DNA of 64,000 nucleotides from the NCBI RefSeq assembly GCF_048537545.1, contig NZ_CP183218.1, one strand, 5' to 3'. This stretch comes from Chania fonticola_B (lineage in GTDB: Bacteria > Pseudomonadota > Gammaproteobacteria > Enterobacterales > Enterobacteriaceae). Shown in pieces: positions 51,115-61,600 of the stretch (its first letter is position 1; each line of letters begins with the position of its first letter). The position numbers and the translations under genes are program-made. The notes beneath the pieces are model-generated. The model was not told the DNA's origin and did not search any database. It saw only the letters and a program-made list of their open reading frames with translations.

Positions 51115-52497
51115 TTATGCCTGCAGTTGGCTACTCGCCCACTGTTGTAGACGACGGCGCGAAATCTTTATGCCGCCGTTTTTTAGCTCGTCGGGCAACG
51201 CCAATGCGGCAATCGGCCGCTGGAAGTTCGCCAGCCGGTCCTGCGCCCAAAGCATTAACCCTTCCAGCGTCAACTCGCCTTCCAGATCGACCACCGCTAC
51301 CGGCCGTTGGCCAAACTCCGCATCGTCAATCGGTACGATAAACACCTGCAACACCTGTGGATGCGCGGCAAAAACGCGTTCCACATCTTCCGGCTGAACG
51401 CCTTCCCCGCCGCTGAAGAACAGGTTATCCAGCCGGCCAATAATACGCAGTTCACCCTGCTCCATCGCGCCACGATCGCGAGTATGGAACCATCCTTGAT
51501 CGTCGGTAATGGGCACTAGCCCGCCCCGCAGCCAATAACCCAGCGCCAGGCTGGTGGAGCGGATCCAGACTTCCTGATCCACCAGGCGTATTTCACGGCC
51601 TGGTAAAGGTGCCCCAACGCCGGGCAGCTCGTCGGCACGCTTGGCGCAAACCGTTGAAGCCAGCTCCGTCAAACCATAACCGCACCAGCAGTGGATCCCT
51701 ACCGCCTCGGCCTGCTGGGTGAGTGACACCGGGATCATCGCCCCGCCGAGCAACACCTCTTTTAGCGCATGCTTGGCCATCGGTTCAGACAGCAGGCGCC
51801 AAAGTTGAGTGGGCACCAGCGAAGCATGGGTGCATCCCGCCAGCGCATCGGCCAAAGGTTGCATTTCACGCACCACAAGCTGTGCCCCCACCGCCAGCCA
51901 GCGCCAGATAATGCCCTGACCAGACACGTGAAACAGCGGCAGCGAGAGCAGCCAGCTATCCTGCGGCTGAAACTCCAGCAGTTGCAACACGCCATCGGCA
52001 CTGGCAAGGTGGCCGGCATAGCTATGGGCGGCGGCTTTTGGCAAGCCGCTGGAGCCGGAAGTCAGCGTCAACGTTGCCAGTCTTTGTTCATCCCACGGCA
52101 GCAACTGCAAGTGGCACTCATCAACGCCCGGCGGCGACAAGACGATCGCGCCAGGGGGCAACTCAGGTAATCCGTCCGGGCTGAAAGCAAAATCGATATC
52201 CAGATCCGGCAGCAAAGCCGCCAGCATCGGCGCCGGCAGCGTCGGATTGAGCGGCAGCAGGCGCGCACCACACTGCAAGAGCGCCAGATAGGCCAACAGC
52301 AGCGGATAGCTGTTTTTCCCACACAGCAGCACGCCGCTACCGGGTAATACGCCCTGGCGCTGAAAGTCGGCAGCCAGCACTTCTACCTGCCGTTGCAACA
52401 TCAGCCAACTGACCGGCTGGTGTTCAAAGATCACCGCGGTCGACTGCGGGCGCTGTTTGGCCCAATGCCGCCACGGCCAATCACTCAACTGCGCCAT
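51115..52497 (-). CDS. menE: o-Succinylbenzoate-CoA ligase MenE
   Basis: 460 aa from the ATG at 52497 (MAQLSDWPWRHWA), with GGAG five bases upstream; a GTG at 52503 is less likely. The acyl-adenylate motif LTLTSGSSGLPKAAAHS, the WCGYGLTELASTVC stretch and FHTRDRGAMEQGELRIIGRL mark the ANL superfamily. A Lys in NGGIKISRRRLQ is the likely catalytic lysine. It activates o-succinylbenzoate with CoA. Its start overlaps the menC 3' end by 13 bases; it is the last gene of menFDHBCE. Confidence 0.95.
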   Translation of the reverse strand: MAQLSDWPWRHWAKQRPQSTAVIFEHQPVSWLMLQRQVEVLAADFQRQGVLPGSGVLLCGKNSYPLLLAYLALLQCGARLLPLNPTLPAPMLAALLPDLDIDFAFSPDGLPELPPGAIVLSPPGVDECHLQLLPWDEQRLATLTLTSGSSGLPKAAAHSYAGHLASADGVLQLLEFQPQDSWLLSLPLFHVSGQGIIWRWLAVGAQLVVREMQPLADALAGCTHASLVPTQLWRLLSEPMAKHALKEVLLGGAMIPVSLTQQAEAVGIHCWCGYGLTELASTVCAKRADELPGVGAPLPGREIRLVDQEVWIRSTSLALGYWLRGGLVPITDDQGWFHTRDRGAMEQGELRIIGRLDNLFFSGGEGVQPEDVERVFAAHPQVLQVFIVPIDDAEFGQRPVAVVDLEGELTLEGLMLWAQDRLANFQRPIAALALPDELKNGGIKISRRRLQQWASSQLQA

Positions 52498-53468
52498 ACA
52501 CACTCCAAGGTATCAATACCCAATAACGGCAAGGTGCTCTCTGGCCAGTTGCGTATCAACTGGGCCTGCATCAGGTTCAACGTATCCAAACCTGGCACCG
52601 TTTGCGGCGTCAGCCAATGCGCAATGCGCGCCAGCTGCGTCAACCCCAGACTGGACTCAATGCTGGAACTGATCACCGCCACCAATCCGGCCTGATGCGC
52701 CTGCATGACCAGTTCACGGCAGCGGGCCAGGCTCCCCACCAACGTCGGTTTGATCACAATCGCTGCCACCCCCGGCTCGGCCTGCACGACAAAATCGGCT
52801 TCACGCACGCTTTCATCCCAGGCGATGGCAATACCGGTTGCCTGGGCAAACTCACGGGATTCGTCACGGGTTTTGCAGGGCTCTTCCAGAAACGCGATGC
52901 GATCGCGCCACGCTGGGTTAACGTATTTGGCAAAGCCGTCCGCTTTGGCCCGGCTCCAACTGCGGTTGGCATCGAGCCTTAGCTTGAGGTCAGGTAAGGC
53001 TTCCAACAGGACATTGACGACCATGCCATCCCGCACCGCCTCATACATCCCCACCTTCACCTTGGCCACTTTCTCCCCCGGCAGCGCGGCCAACAGGTCG
53101 AACAGCTCGTCCGGATCGCCAGTGCACAGCGGTGCCTTGCGGTAGTCTGCCTGCGTTGGCAACTGGCCGGCCATTTCCGCCAGAGCACAGCTGGTGCCGA
53201 AGGCCACCGATGGCCACTCGCTCTGCGCAGGCAGTTCACCCGCAACCCATGCCTGCACCCAGGCCAAGGTAGCCTGCTGCGCCTGCTCGAGTGTCTCCTG
53301 GCTGAACTCCGGTAAGGGCGCAATTTCCCCCCATCCTTGCTGCCCATCCTGTTGCAGGTGGATCAGCAAGCCATCTCGGGTTTTCAGCCGCTGGTTGCGC
53401 AGCACCACGCCCGCCTCCATCGGCAGGCTATAGCGATAGATCGCAGCAACACGGGTTAGTGCCGTCAT
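52485..53468 (-). CDS. menC: o-Succinylbenzoate synthase MenC
   Basis: 327 aa, enolase superfamily. Catalytic Lys is in VAKVKVG, metal ligands are in LRLDANRSW and FLEEPC plus the Asp in IAWDESV, and the second Lys in VIKPTLVG. It dehydrates SHCHC to o-succinylbenzoate. It starts next to the menB stop (one shared base), with menE overlapping its end, so translation is coupled. Confidence 0.95.
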   Translation of the reverse strand: MTALTRVAAIYRYSLPMEAGVVLRNQRLKTRDGLLIHLQQDGQQGWGEIAPLPEFSQETLEQAQQATLAWVQAWVAGELPAQSEWPSVAFGTSCALAEMAGQLPTQADYRKAPLCTGDPDELFDLLAALPGEKVAKVKVGMYEAVRDGMVVNVLLEALPDLKLRLDANRSWSRAKADGFAKYVNPAWRDRIAFLEEPCKTRDESREFAQATGIAIAWDESVREADFVVQAEPGVAAIVIKPTLVGSLARCRELVMQAHQAGLVAVISSSIESSLGLTQLARIAHWLTPQTVPGLDTLNLMQAQLIRNWPESTLPLLGIDTLECVWRS

Positions 53469-54325
53469 TACGGGTTACGCTTGAATTTGCTGAAGTCAGG
53501 CTGGCGTTTTTCGATAAATGCGTTGCGCCCTTCCTGACCTTCATCGGTCATATAGAACAACATGGTGGCGTTACCCGCCAGCTCTTGCAGCCCGGCCTGA
53601 CCATCGCAGTCGGCGTTCAGTGCGGCTTTCAGGCAGCGTAGGGCCATTGGGCTGTTCTGCAACATTTCACGGCACCAGCGCACGGTCTCTTTTTCCAGAT
53701 CGGCCAACGGCACCACGGTATTCACCAGGCCCATATCCAGCGCCGCAGCGGCGTCGTATTGGCGGCACAGGAACCAGATCTCACGGGCCTTCTTCTGGCC
53801 TACGATGCGCGCCATGTAGGAAGCCCCCCAGCCGCCGTCAAAGGAGCCGACTTTCGGCCCGGTCTGGCCAAAGATGGCGTTATCGGCCGCAATGGTCAGA
53901 TCGCACATCATATGCAGCACGTGACCGCCGCCGATGGAGTATCCGGCCACCATCGCCACTACCGGTTTAGGGCAGGTGCGGATCTGGCGTTGGAAGTCCA
54001 GCACGTTCAGGTGATGCACGCCGCTATCATCACGATAGCCGCCGTAGTCACCGCGCACTTTCTGATCGCCACCGGAACAGAAGGCTTTATCCCCGGCACC
54101 GGTAAGAATGATGGTGCCGATGCCGTCGTCATAGCGTGCGTTCGACATCGCCTCAATCATTTCCTTCACCGTATGCGGGCGGAAGGCATTACGCACTTGC
54201 GGGCGGTTGATGGTGATTTTGGCAATGCCATCGCTGGACTTGTGATACAGGATGTCTTCGAAATCACCCGAGCAGTCCTGCCAGTCGATCGCGGCGTACA
54301 GTTGTTCTTCATTGGGATACAGCAT
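53468..54325 (-). CDS. menB: 1,4-Dihydroxy-2-naphthoyl-CoA synthase MenB
   Basis: 285 aa from the ATG at 54325, the E. coli length; 50 further residues in the longer frame are menH antisense-frame sequence. AAGGAA is seven bases upstream. Crotonase motifs: FCSGGDQKVRGDYGG, YSIGGGHVLHMMCDLTIAAD and QTGPKVGSFDGGWGASYMAR. It closes the naphthoquinone ring. Its start overlaps the menH end by 17 bases. Confidence 0.97.
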   Translation of the reverse strand: MLYPNEEQLYAAIDWQDCSGDFEDILYHKSSDGIAKITINRPQVRNAFRPHTVKEMIEAMSNARYDDGIGTIILTGAGDKAFCSGGDQKVRGDYGGYRDDSGVHHLNVLDFQRQIRTCPKPVVAMVAGYSIGGGHVLHMMCDLTIAADNAIFGQTGPKVGSFDGGWGASYMARIVGQKKAREIWFLCRQYDAAAALDMGLVNTVVPLADLEKETVRWCREMLQNSPMALRCLKAALNADCDGQAGLQELAGNATMLFYMTDEGQEGRNAFIEKRQPDFSKFKRNP

Positions 54326-55097
54326 GTTTGGTTCCTTTTTTAGCAAGAAATGCATCGAGCGCGGCGGCAAAATCTGCCGGATTGGCCAGATGAGCGTTAT
54401 GACCCGCCTCTGGCACGGTTTGCAATGGCAAACCGGCATCACGAGCCAACGCCTGAAACTTGTGATCGTCGGCACCGCATAACACCATCACTGGCAGTGC
54501 CAACTGTTGTAATTGCGGCACCAGCCAAGGTTGCCGCCCGAGGGACGTCGCCTCCAGCATATCGGCAATGGCCGGGCCATGATTATCTGCACGGGCGGCG
54601 ATCAGCGCCTCGCGGTGTATCGGGCTGAGGTTGGCAAAGACCGGTTGGAGATACCAGTCGGCCAATACCGTTTTGATGCGTTCGGTGCGAAAACGGTTCG
54701 CCCAGGCGGCATCGTGGGCACGCCGCTGGGCACGTAAATCCTCGTTCTCCAATCCAGGATTACCGCCCTCGATCACAATACCTTGCAGCCCTTGCGCTTC
54801 TCCGCAGCAAGCATGGTACATGGCGATGCGCCCACCGAGTGAATAGCCCACCAGCCAGTAACGCTCAATATTATGCTGCTGTAGCGTAGCGGTGATTTGC
54901 CTGCTGACGTCGGCAAAGTCCAGGCAGGATTGATCGGCAGAATCGCCATGGCCGGGTAAATCAATCGCCAGCGAGGGCCACTGTTCGCAACGCGAGGCGA
55001 TCACCCGCCACTCATTGTTGTTCCCTAGCAGACCATGCAGCCAGATCAACCATGGCCGCTGGCTTTCACCTTGTTGTAGCACGCGGGAAGCCAGCAT
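54309..55097 (-). CDS. menH: SHCHC synthase MenH
   Basis: 262 aa alpha/beta hydrolase. Oxyanion region WLHGLLGNNNEW, nucleophile Ser in GYSLGGRIAM, Asp in VLCGADDHKF and His in EAGHNAHLANP form the triad. It removes pyruvate from SEPHCHC to give SHCHC. Its start touches the menD stop (one shared base), so the two are coupled. Confidence 0.94.
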   Translation of the reverse strand: MLASRVLQQGESQRPWLIWLHGLLGNNNEWRVIASRCEQWPSLAIDLPGHGDSADQSCLDFADVSRQITATLQQHNIERYWLVGYSLGGRIAMYHACCGEAQGLQGIVIEGGNPGLENEDLRAQRRAHDAAWANRFRTERIKTVLADWYLQPVFANLSPIHREALIAARADNHGPAIADMLEATSLGRQPWLVPQLQQLALPVMVLCGADDHKFQALARDAGLPLQTVPEAGHNAHLANPADFAAALDAFLAKKGTKHAVSQ

Positions 55098-56770
55098 CAG
55101 TTTGCCCCCATTTTTTGTACCAGATGTTGCAAGGTTTCTGCGCCATCGCTCGGCGGCACCTGCAACTCAATCAGCGTAGCTCCGCTGTGACGCCAGGCTT
55201 TTTCCACTGCCTGCTGCAACTGCCTCCAGTTTTCCGGGCAGGCATAATCAAGCTGGAACATGGCTGCCGCCTGGCTGAACTCCACGTCCTGCGGCATACA
55301 GTAAAACCGCTGGCGCTCAGGTTCCGGCGTTGGCAACAGCGAGAAAATCTGCCCGCCATTGTTATTCACCACGATCAGTACCGTGGGCGCCGAACATTGG
55401 CGCAACAGTGCCAGGGCGTTCAAATCGTATAGCGCGGAGAGATCGCCTACCACGGCCAACGTCGGCTTGGCTGTGGCGCGCTGAACCCCAGCCGCGGTGG
55501 AGATTAGGCCGTCGATACCGCTTGCCCCGCGGTTGCTGAACACCGGATAACCGGCAGGCAACTGGGTTAGGGCATCGATCAGGCGCACAATCAGGCTATT
55601 GCCGAGAAACAGCTGGCCGTTCTCTGGTAACAGCTCAGGGAGGCGATGGGCCAGTTGCGCCTCACCAAACCGGTTAACCAGGTATTGCGAAGTCGCATCG
55701 AGGGCATCATCCGCCAACGCGGACAGATCGCCAGCCCAAGGTGAGCGAGGTTGCGCCGGATGCAGATCGAGCCACTCGCCAACGGTAGAGCGAATACGGC
55801 GGCCACGATGATGCGCAGGATCGAGGCGCCCAGGCAGATCGTCGATCAGCCAGAACTCCTCCGGCTGGCAGCGCTCCTGCCACTGTAGCAGGCGTTTGCC
55901 CGTCAGGCTGCTGCCAAACTGCACCACCACCTGCGCACTGGCCAACAGATCGCGGGCCTGTGGGTTGGCCAACCATAAGTCGGCACAGGGCAGCGGTTGC
56001 CCCGTTTGCGAGAGGGCATCGCCGATCAGCGGCCAACCGAGCATGCCCGCCCATTCGGCCAGTTGCACACCCTCTTCCGCCCCCATCCTGCCAGCAATAA
56101 TCACGCCGCGCTTCTGCCGCCAGAAAAACCAGTCCGGCTGCTTAATAACCCGATGGGGATCCATTTCACGCAGCCAAGGGTGCGTATCCTGCCACCAGTC
56201 CCCTAGCTCCGCCGACCACTGCTCATACTGCTGTTCATCTCCGCCATATAACGGCTCCGCAAACGGGCAGTTGATATGCAGAGCACCGTGCCGCAGACGC
56301 GCCATCGCGCTGTCCAGGGTAGACACCAGCCAGCGAGCCGGAATATCCGGGCTTGGGCGCGGCAGATCGATGTTCAAGGTAGGGTGGCTCGAGTAGAGGC
56401 CGTTTTGGCGTATCGCCTGATTGGCACCGCAGTTAATCAACTCCGGCGGGCGATCGGCGGTGAGAAACACCAGCCGCTCCCCGGTTAGCCCGGCTTCGAT
56501 CAGGGCAGGATAAAGATTTGCCGCCGCGGTACCCGAGGTGACGATCACCGCCACCGGCTCACGCGTGGCCTTTGCCAGACCGAGCGCTAAATGGCCCAGG
56601 CCCCGCTCATCGAAATGAGTATGACAGACAAAAGCGCGGTTCGCGGCAGCGGCCAGAGTCAGAGGCGTTGAGCGCGATCCCGGAGCGATACAGACATGCC
56701 GCACTCCATGGCGGACCAGCGTTTCCAGCAACAACGCCGCCCACCGGCGATTAAAAACACTTGTCGACAT
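55097..56770 (-). CDS. menD: SEPHCHC synthase MenD (thiamine-diphosphate enzyme)
   Basis: 557 aa. The catalytic Glu lies in the N-terminal block (SGTAAANLYPALIEAGLTGE), and the ThDP-binding part has LFLGNSLIVRLIDALTQLP, SNRGASGIDGLISTAAGVQ and VVGDLSALYDLNALALL. It adds 2-oxoglutarate-derived succinic semialdehyde to isochorismate. A 257-base gap separates it from menF, larger than in E. coli, so an extra promoter is possible. The start ATG reads MSTSVFNRRWAALLLETLVR. Confidence 0.96.
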   Translation of the reverse strand: MSTSVFNRRWAALLLETLVRHGVRHVCIAPGSRSTPLTLAAAANRAFVCHTHFDERGLGHLALGLAKATREPVAVIVTSGTAAANLYPALIEAGLTGERLVFLTADRPPELINCGANQAIRQNGLYSSHPTLNIDLPRPSPDIPARWLVSTLDSAMARLRHGALHINCPFAEPLYGGDEQQYEQWSAELGDWWQDTHPWLREMDPHRVIKQPDWFFWRQKRGVIIAGRMGAEEGVQLAEWAGMLGWPLIGDALSQTGQPLPCADLWLANPQARDLLASAQVVVQFGSSLTGKRLLQWQERCQPEEFWLIDDLPGRLDPAHHRGRRIRSTVGEWLDLHPAQPRSPWAGDLSALADDALDATSQYLVNRFGEAQLAHRLPELLPENGQLFLGNSLIVRLIDALTQLPAGYPVFSNRGASGIDGLISTAAGVQRATAKPTLAVVGDLSALYDLNALALLRQCSAPTVLIVVNNNGGQIFSLLPTPEPERQRFYCMPQDVEFSQAAAMFQLDYACPENWRQLQQAVEKAWRHSGATLIELQVPPSDGAETLQHLVQKMGAN

Positions 56771-57027
56771 ATTTCGCTCATCAGTAGTAAACAGAGGTTA
56801 CGCGCCGAAGCCTACCCAAACGAGGTAGCGAACCGGGGATCATAACTCTGAATTATATAAGTAATTATCTTTACGGCTTTTGCGCTGGCGCAAAAACGCC
56901 GTATTTCCCTGTGGCAGGTGGCCTGCAATAAATCAATTTCGACCCATCAATGCCCAATAGCGCCCCGAAAGAGAACAAAAAAGAAACATATAAAACACAA
57001 CAAGTTTACACACGAAGATCGGCCTGC
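56771..57027 (-). other. menF-menD intergenic region
   Basis: 257 bases with AT-rich runs at 56840-56890 and 56960-57015. An open frame on the plus strand at 56918-57223 overlaps menF and shows no known protein. A secondary promoter for menD is possible but no clear -10/-35 was fixed. Confidence 0.4.
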
Positions 57028-58329
57028 TCAATGTACCGGCCCAGAATGTTCTGACTGCAACAGCGTGCGCAAGCCCGCCGCCTTGTTTTCGATCTCTTGC
57101 CACTCCTGCGCCGGATCGGAACCGGCCACAATCCCCGCCCCGGCATACAGCTCAACACGAGCATCCTCGATCTGGCAGGAACGCAGCGCAACGCAGAACT
57201 CCGCCTGTGACGCAGAGAGATAACCCGCAGAGCCGGCATACCAACCGCGGGAAAAAGGCTCATGCTGGCGGATAAACTCTAGCGAGGCCTGGCGCGGCAG
57301 CCCGGCGACCGCAGCCGTCGGTTGCAGCCGTTGCAGGCAATCGGCATCATCACCCTGGTTCAGTTGCCCTTCAATACGCCGCCGCAGATGCTGTACCTTG
57401 CGCAACCGCACCACCTCTGGTGGCAACACATCGACCGCTCTGGCACCGCCTTGCAAACGCTGACAGATATCATCAACCACCAGCAGGTTTTCCTGTTGGT
57501 TCTTGCCGTCTTGCCGCAACCACTGGGCCAGTGCCTGGGCTTGCCGCTCATCGGGATGGTTGGCAACCGTCCCCGCCAACGCTTCAGTCAGCAAATGTTT
57601 TCCCTCACGCAGGTACAATCTTTCCGGGCTGGAGCCAAGAAATGCGGAATGTGCATCAAAGCGCAGCATAAAGTGGTAGCATTGGTGATTCACCCTGCGG
57701 CTGGCGGCCATCATCGCAGGAGCAAACAACGGACTCTCCAGCGTCAACACCGAGCTGCGCGCCAAAACCACCTTATCCATCTGCTGCCGATTTATCGCCT
57801 TCAGCGCATCGCGCAGCATGATTTCCCACCCGGAACGTTCCGGCTGATGCTGCACCGACAGCACTTTCACCTGTAAATTCTCGATCGGTTTGGTTACCAG
57901 CAGATTTTCAAGCCAGGCAAGCGCCGCTTGGGCATCATCACTCAATGCTTGTTCAGAAAACAGGTTTAGCGTCAGTTCACACTTGCCTTGGCGATTGAGA
58001 ATTTCCAGGCGCGGCAAAAACAGCTGGGCGTCACCGTCAAAGGCAGTCAGCCCCCACAAACGGGCCGCAGGATAGGCATTCACGAATGCCTGCGCCATTG
58101 AAGGGTGTGAAAACTGCCGCAAAGCGCCGCACACAGCCGCCTCCTGCCGCCCTTCGCGTTGACGCCAGTAGAATTGAGGGAACAGCACCTGCGCCGCCAG
58201 CCACTCCAGCAACATATCGCTCAGATGGCCGGGAACCACCAGAGTTAACTGCCGAAATCCGGCTTCACGGGGAAAATCGTGCCCAAGCTGCTGACGTAAC
58301 CGCCGCAGCACTCCCGAAAGTTGTTCCAC
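57028..58329 (-). CDS. menF: Menaquinone-specific isochorismate synthase MenF
   Basis: 433 aa from a GTG at 58329, chosen because GAGG lies five bases upstream and the sequence VEQLSGVLRRLRQQLGHDFP then lines up with the E. coli N-terminus; TTG at 58347 is an alternative. Chorismate-enzyme motifs: DKVVLARSSVLTL, FLGSSPERLY, LTEALAGTVAN, LQPTAAVAGLPRQ and WYAGSAGYLS. It converts chorismate to isochorismate for menaquinone. It is the first gene of the men operon. Confidence 0.93.
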   Translation of the reverse strand: MEQLSGVLRRLRQQLGHDFPREAGFRQLTLVVPGHLSDMLLEWLAAQVLFPQFYWRQREGRQEAAVCGALRQFSHPSMAQAFVNAYPAARLWGLTAFDGDAQLFLPRLEILNRQGKCELTLNLFSEQALSDDAQAALAWLENLLVTKPIENLQVKVLSVQHQPERSGWEIMLRDALKAINRQQMDKVVLARSSVLTLESPLFAPAMMAASRRVNHQCYHFMLRFDAHSAFLGSSPERLYLREGKHLLTEALAGTVANHPDERQAQALAQWLRQDGKNQQENLLVVDDICQRLQGGARAVDVLPPEVVRLRKVQHLRRRIEGQLNQGDDADCLQRLQPTAAVAGLPRQASLEFIRQHEPFSRGWYAGSAGYLSASQAEFCVALRSCQIEDARVELYAGAGIVAGSDPAQEWQEIENKAAGLRTLLQSEHSGPVH

Positions 58330-58617
58330 TGCCACCTCATTAACCAAACGCTATGTGGGGAATTATACGGTAAATCAACCCTCACGGGCGGAAAAATAGC
58401 GTCTATTAACCCATACCTTGCGTCGCTAATTATTTATTAAAATTGAAGTTTGAGATTAAAAAACAACCACACGCGCGCGACGGAACTATACTTAGACGTC
58501 ATGTTCCTGCCGCAGTGAAATCTTGTCATATCAAATCGATAGTTAAATCAAGATGTTCACAGCCTCCCAACGGTATTAACCCGCTGTCCTTTGGGTCAGA
58601 TGTAAGGAGCTTTTTGC
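58330..58617. promoter_or_regulatory. Divergent promoter region menF / NdvB-type gene
   Basis: About 288 bases, AT-rich near 58420-58450. AAGGAG at 58604-58609 serves the large plus-strand gene. No specific operator was recognised. Confidence 0.5.
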
Positions 58618-61600
58618 GTGAAAGAAATACTTATCAATTGGTTAAAGAAGCAGCGCAGACACCCCAAAGTGGCTCGGTTGCCTTTACGGCATAACCGTGC
58701 CACGGCCGAAACCCCTCCCGCCAGCAACATCAAGGCAGAGCTGTTTTCGGTCGACCAAATGGAACGCTATGGCCAGCGCCTGGCACGCTCCCATAAGCTG
58801 GCAACCCATAAAACGCCCTACTATTTGCTCAAACGTCTCGATAACAACGAGCAGGTATTAACGGACAGTTGCCGCAGGTTGAGCAACGACAAGAAAAACA
58901 CCATGACCCCGGCGGGCGACTGGCTGCTGGATAACTTTTATCTTATCGAGGAGCAGATCCGCGTCGTTCGGCACCATTTGCCGAAAACCTTCGGCCGTGG
59001 GCTGCCACAGTTAACCACCCCGCACAATTGCCCACGCATTTTCGATATCGCCACCGAAGCCATTGCTCATGGCGACGGGCGATGGGATGCCGAGAGCCTG
59101 ACGCGCTATATTGCCGCCTACCAAAAAGAGGCCAATCTGACCCTGGGCGAGCTGTGGGCGCTACCGGGTATGCTGAGGCTGGCACTCATTGAAAACCTGC
59201 GCCGCGTGGCGGTAGAAGTGGCTCAGGCACAGGAAGAACGCAGCCTGGCCGATAGTTGGGTGACCAAAATGCTGGAATCGGCGGAAAACGATCCGGCCAA
59301 CCTGATCATTGTGATTGCCGATATGGCGCGCTCCAACCCGCCCCGCACCAGCGCCTTCGTGGCGGAACTGGTGCGTCGTCTGCAGGGGCACGGCACCATG
59401 CTGGCGCTACCGCTGACCTGGGTTGAGCAACGCCTGGCCGAAGTCAGCCTGACCTCCGATGAGCTTATCCATCGTTTCAACCAACAACTGGCGGTCAGCC
59501 AACTTTCCGTCAGCAACAGTATCGCCGGCCTGCGGCAACTGAGTGAAATGGATTGGGCAGAATTTGTTGAGACCATGAGCAAGGTCGATCAGACGCTGCG
59601 CGAAGACCCCACCGGGGTTTATCCTTTAATGCATTTCGATACCCGTGACAACTATCGCCATGTGATCGAGAGGCTGGCTCGCCACTGTTCTCACAACGAG
59701 GTGGAGGTCGCACTACACGCTCTGAATATGGCACGGATCGCTGCCGAAGACCCCCGCAACGATCCACGCACTCATCACATCGGCTATTACCTGATTGACC
59801 ATGGCCGCACGCAGTTAGAGCAACAGCTTGACGTGCGGCTTAGCCGTATTACGCGCATCCGTCAGGCGCTCAGCCAATCCCCACTGCTTTCCTGGCTGGG
59901 CAGCATCAGCCTGCTCACGACGGCCTGCTGGGCCTTGCTGTTACGCCATGCCCATCAAACCGGACTCACCTGGGGATTATTGATCTTGCTGTTCCCATTG
60001 GGGATGGTGCTCGCTCAGTTCGTCATTAGTCTGCTCAGTGAGGTCACCACCCGCAGCCGTTCTCCGCAGCCGTTGCCAAGGCTGGATTTTTCCTGTGGTA
60101 TCCCGGCAGAGTTCCGTACGCTGGTTGCCATTCCCACGCTGATAAGCAGCAAGTCCGGCATTGACCAGTTGATCAACACGCTGGAAGTTTGTTATCTGGG
60201 CAACGCCATTAAACACCTGCATTTTGCCCTGCTCACCGACTTCAATGACTCGCCCCGGCAACAGCAGCCCGACGATACCGAACTGCTGGCCTATGCCAGC
60301 CAAAAGATGAACGAGCTCAATGCAAAGTATGCCTGCGAAGGGCCAAGCCACTTTTTCCTGTTCCATCGCGATCGCCAATGGAATGAAAAACAGCAGAGCT
60401 GGATGGGGCTGGAGCGTAAACGTGGCAAGTTGAACGCGCTGAACGACTGGCTGCGTAACCGTGGCAATGCGTTTACCACTCAGGTTGGCCAAGGGCTGGA
60501 GGTGCTGAAAAACGTCAAATACGTGATCACCCTGGACAGCGATACCGTGCTACCGCGTGAAACCGCACACCGGCTGATCGCCGCTATGGCCCATCCCCTG
60601 AATCAACCTCAGTATGATGCCAAACTGCAGCGGGTGGTAGAGGGTTATGCCATCCTGCAACCCCGCATGGCCGAAGAGATCCCCGCTTATGGTCAGAGCC
60701 GTTATGCTGCCCTGTGCAGCAGCACGCCGGGCAACGATCCTTATACCCAGATGGCTTCAGATATCTATCAGGATCTGTTTGGCGAAGGCTCGTTTATCGG
60801 CAAAGGGATTTATGATGTTGACGTCTTCTCCCACAGCCTGAAGGGCACCTGCCCGGAAAACCTGGTGTTAAGCCACGATCTGCTGGAAGGCTGCTATGCC
60901 CGTTCCGGTTTATTGAGCGATGTCTTGCTCTATGAGCAGTATCCAAGCAACTATCTGGTCGATGTTGCCCGCCGTACTCGCTGGATCCGCGGCGATTGGC
61001 AGCTGTTTAACTGGCTGTTGCCCCGGGTCATCACCGAAGACGGTTCGCGGGCCGCTAACCCATTAAGCCCCCTGTCGCGCTGGAAACTGTTCGATAACCT
61101 ACGCCGCAGCCTGGTAGCCCCCTGCTTTCTGTTGCTGTTGTTCTTTGGCTTAACCTGGCTACCGGATACCCCATACTGGTTGGCGGTGTTCGCCATTATT
61201 CTGCTGCTGCCTACGCTACTGGCGCTGTTGCAGGATGTGGTGCGTAAGCCCCCGCGTCGGCCTGTTATTCAGCACTTGCAGTTGGCACTGAAGGGCTCAC
61301 TGCATCGGCTGTCTCAGATTGGCCTGCGTCTGGCCGAGCTACCTCATGAAGCCTGGTTCAGCCTAAAGGCCATTGGTATCACCCTGTGGCGTCTGTTGAT
61401 CAGCAAACGCAATCTGCAAGAGTGGACCAGCTTCGACCAATCCAAACACCACCTGACCGTCACGCTGGCGAATTTTTATCGTAACCTGTGGATCAACCCG
61501 TTGGCAGGTGTTGCACTGTTGCTATTGGCCGCTTTTTCCACCCCGGTAGCGCTGTTAGCCGCTATCCCGCTGGCCGCCTTGTGGATCCTGTCGCCGTACC

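Noticed and set aside
56918..57223. 101-residue frame in the menF-menD gap
   Set aside because: Two thirds of it is antisense to menF and no protein family is visible.
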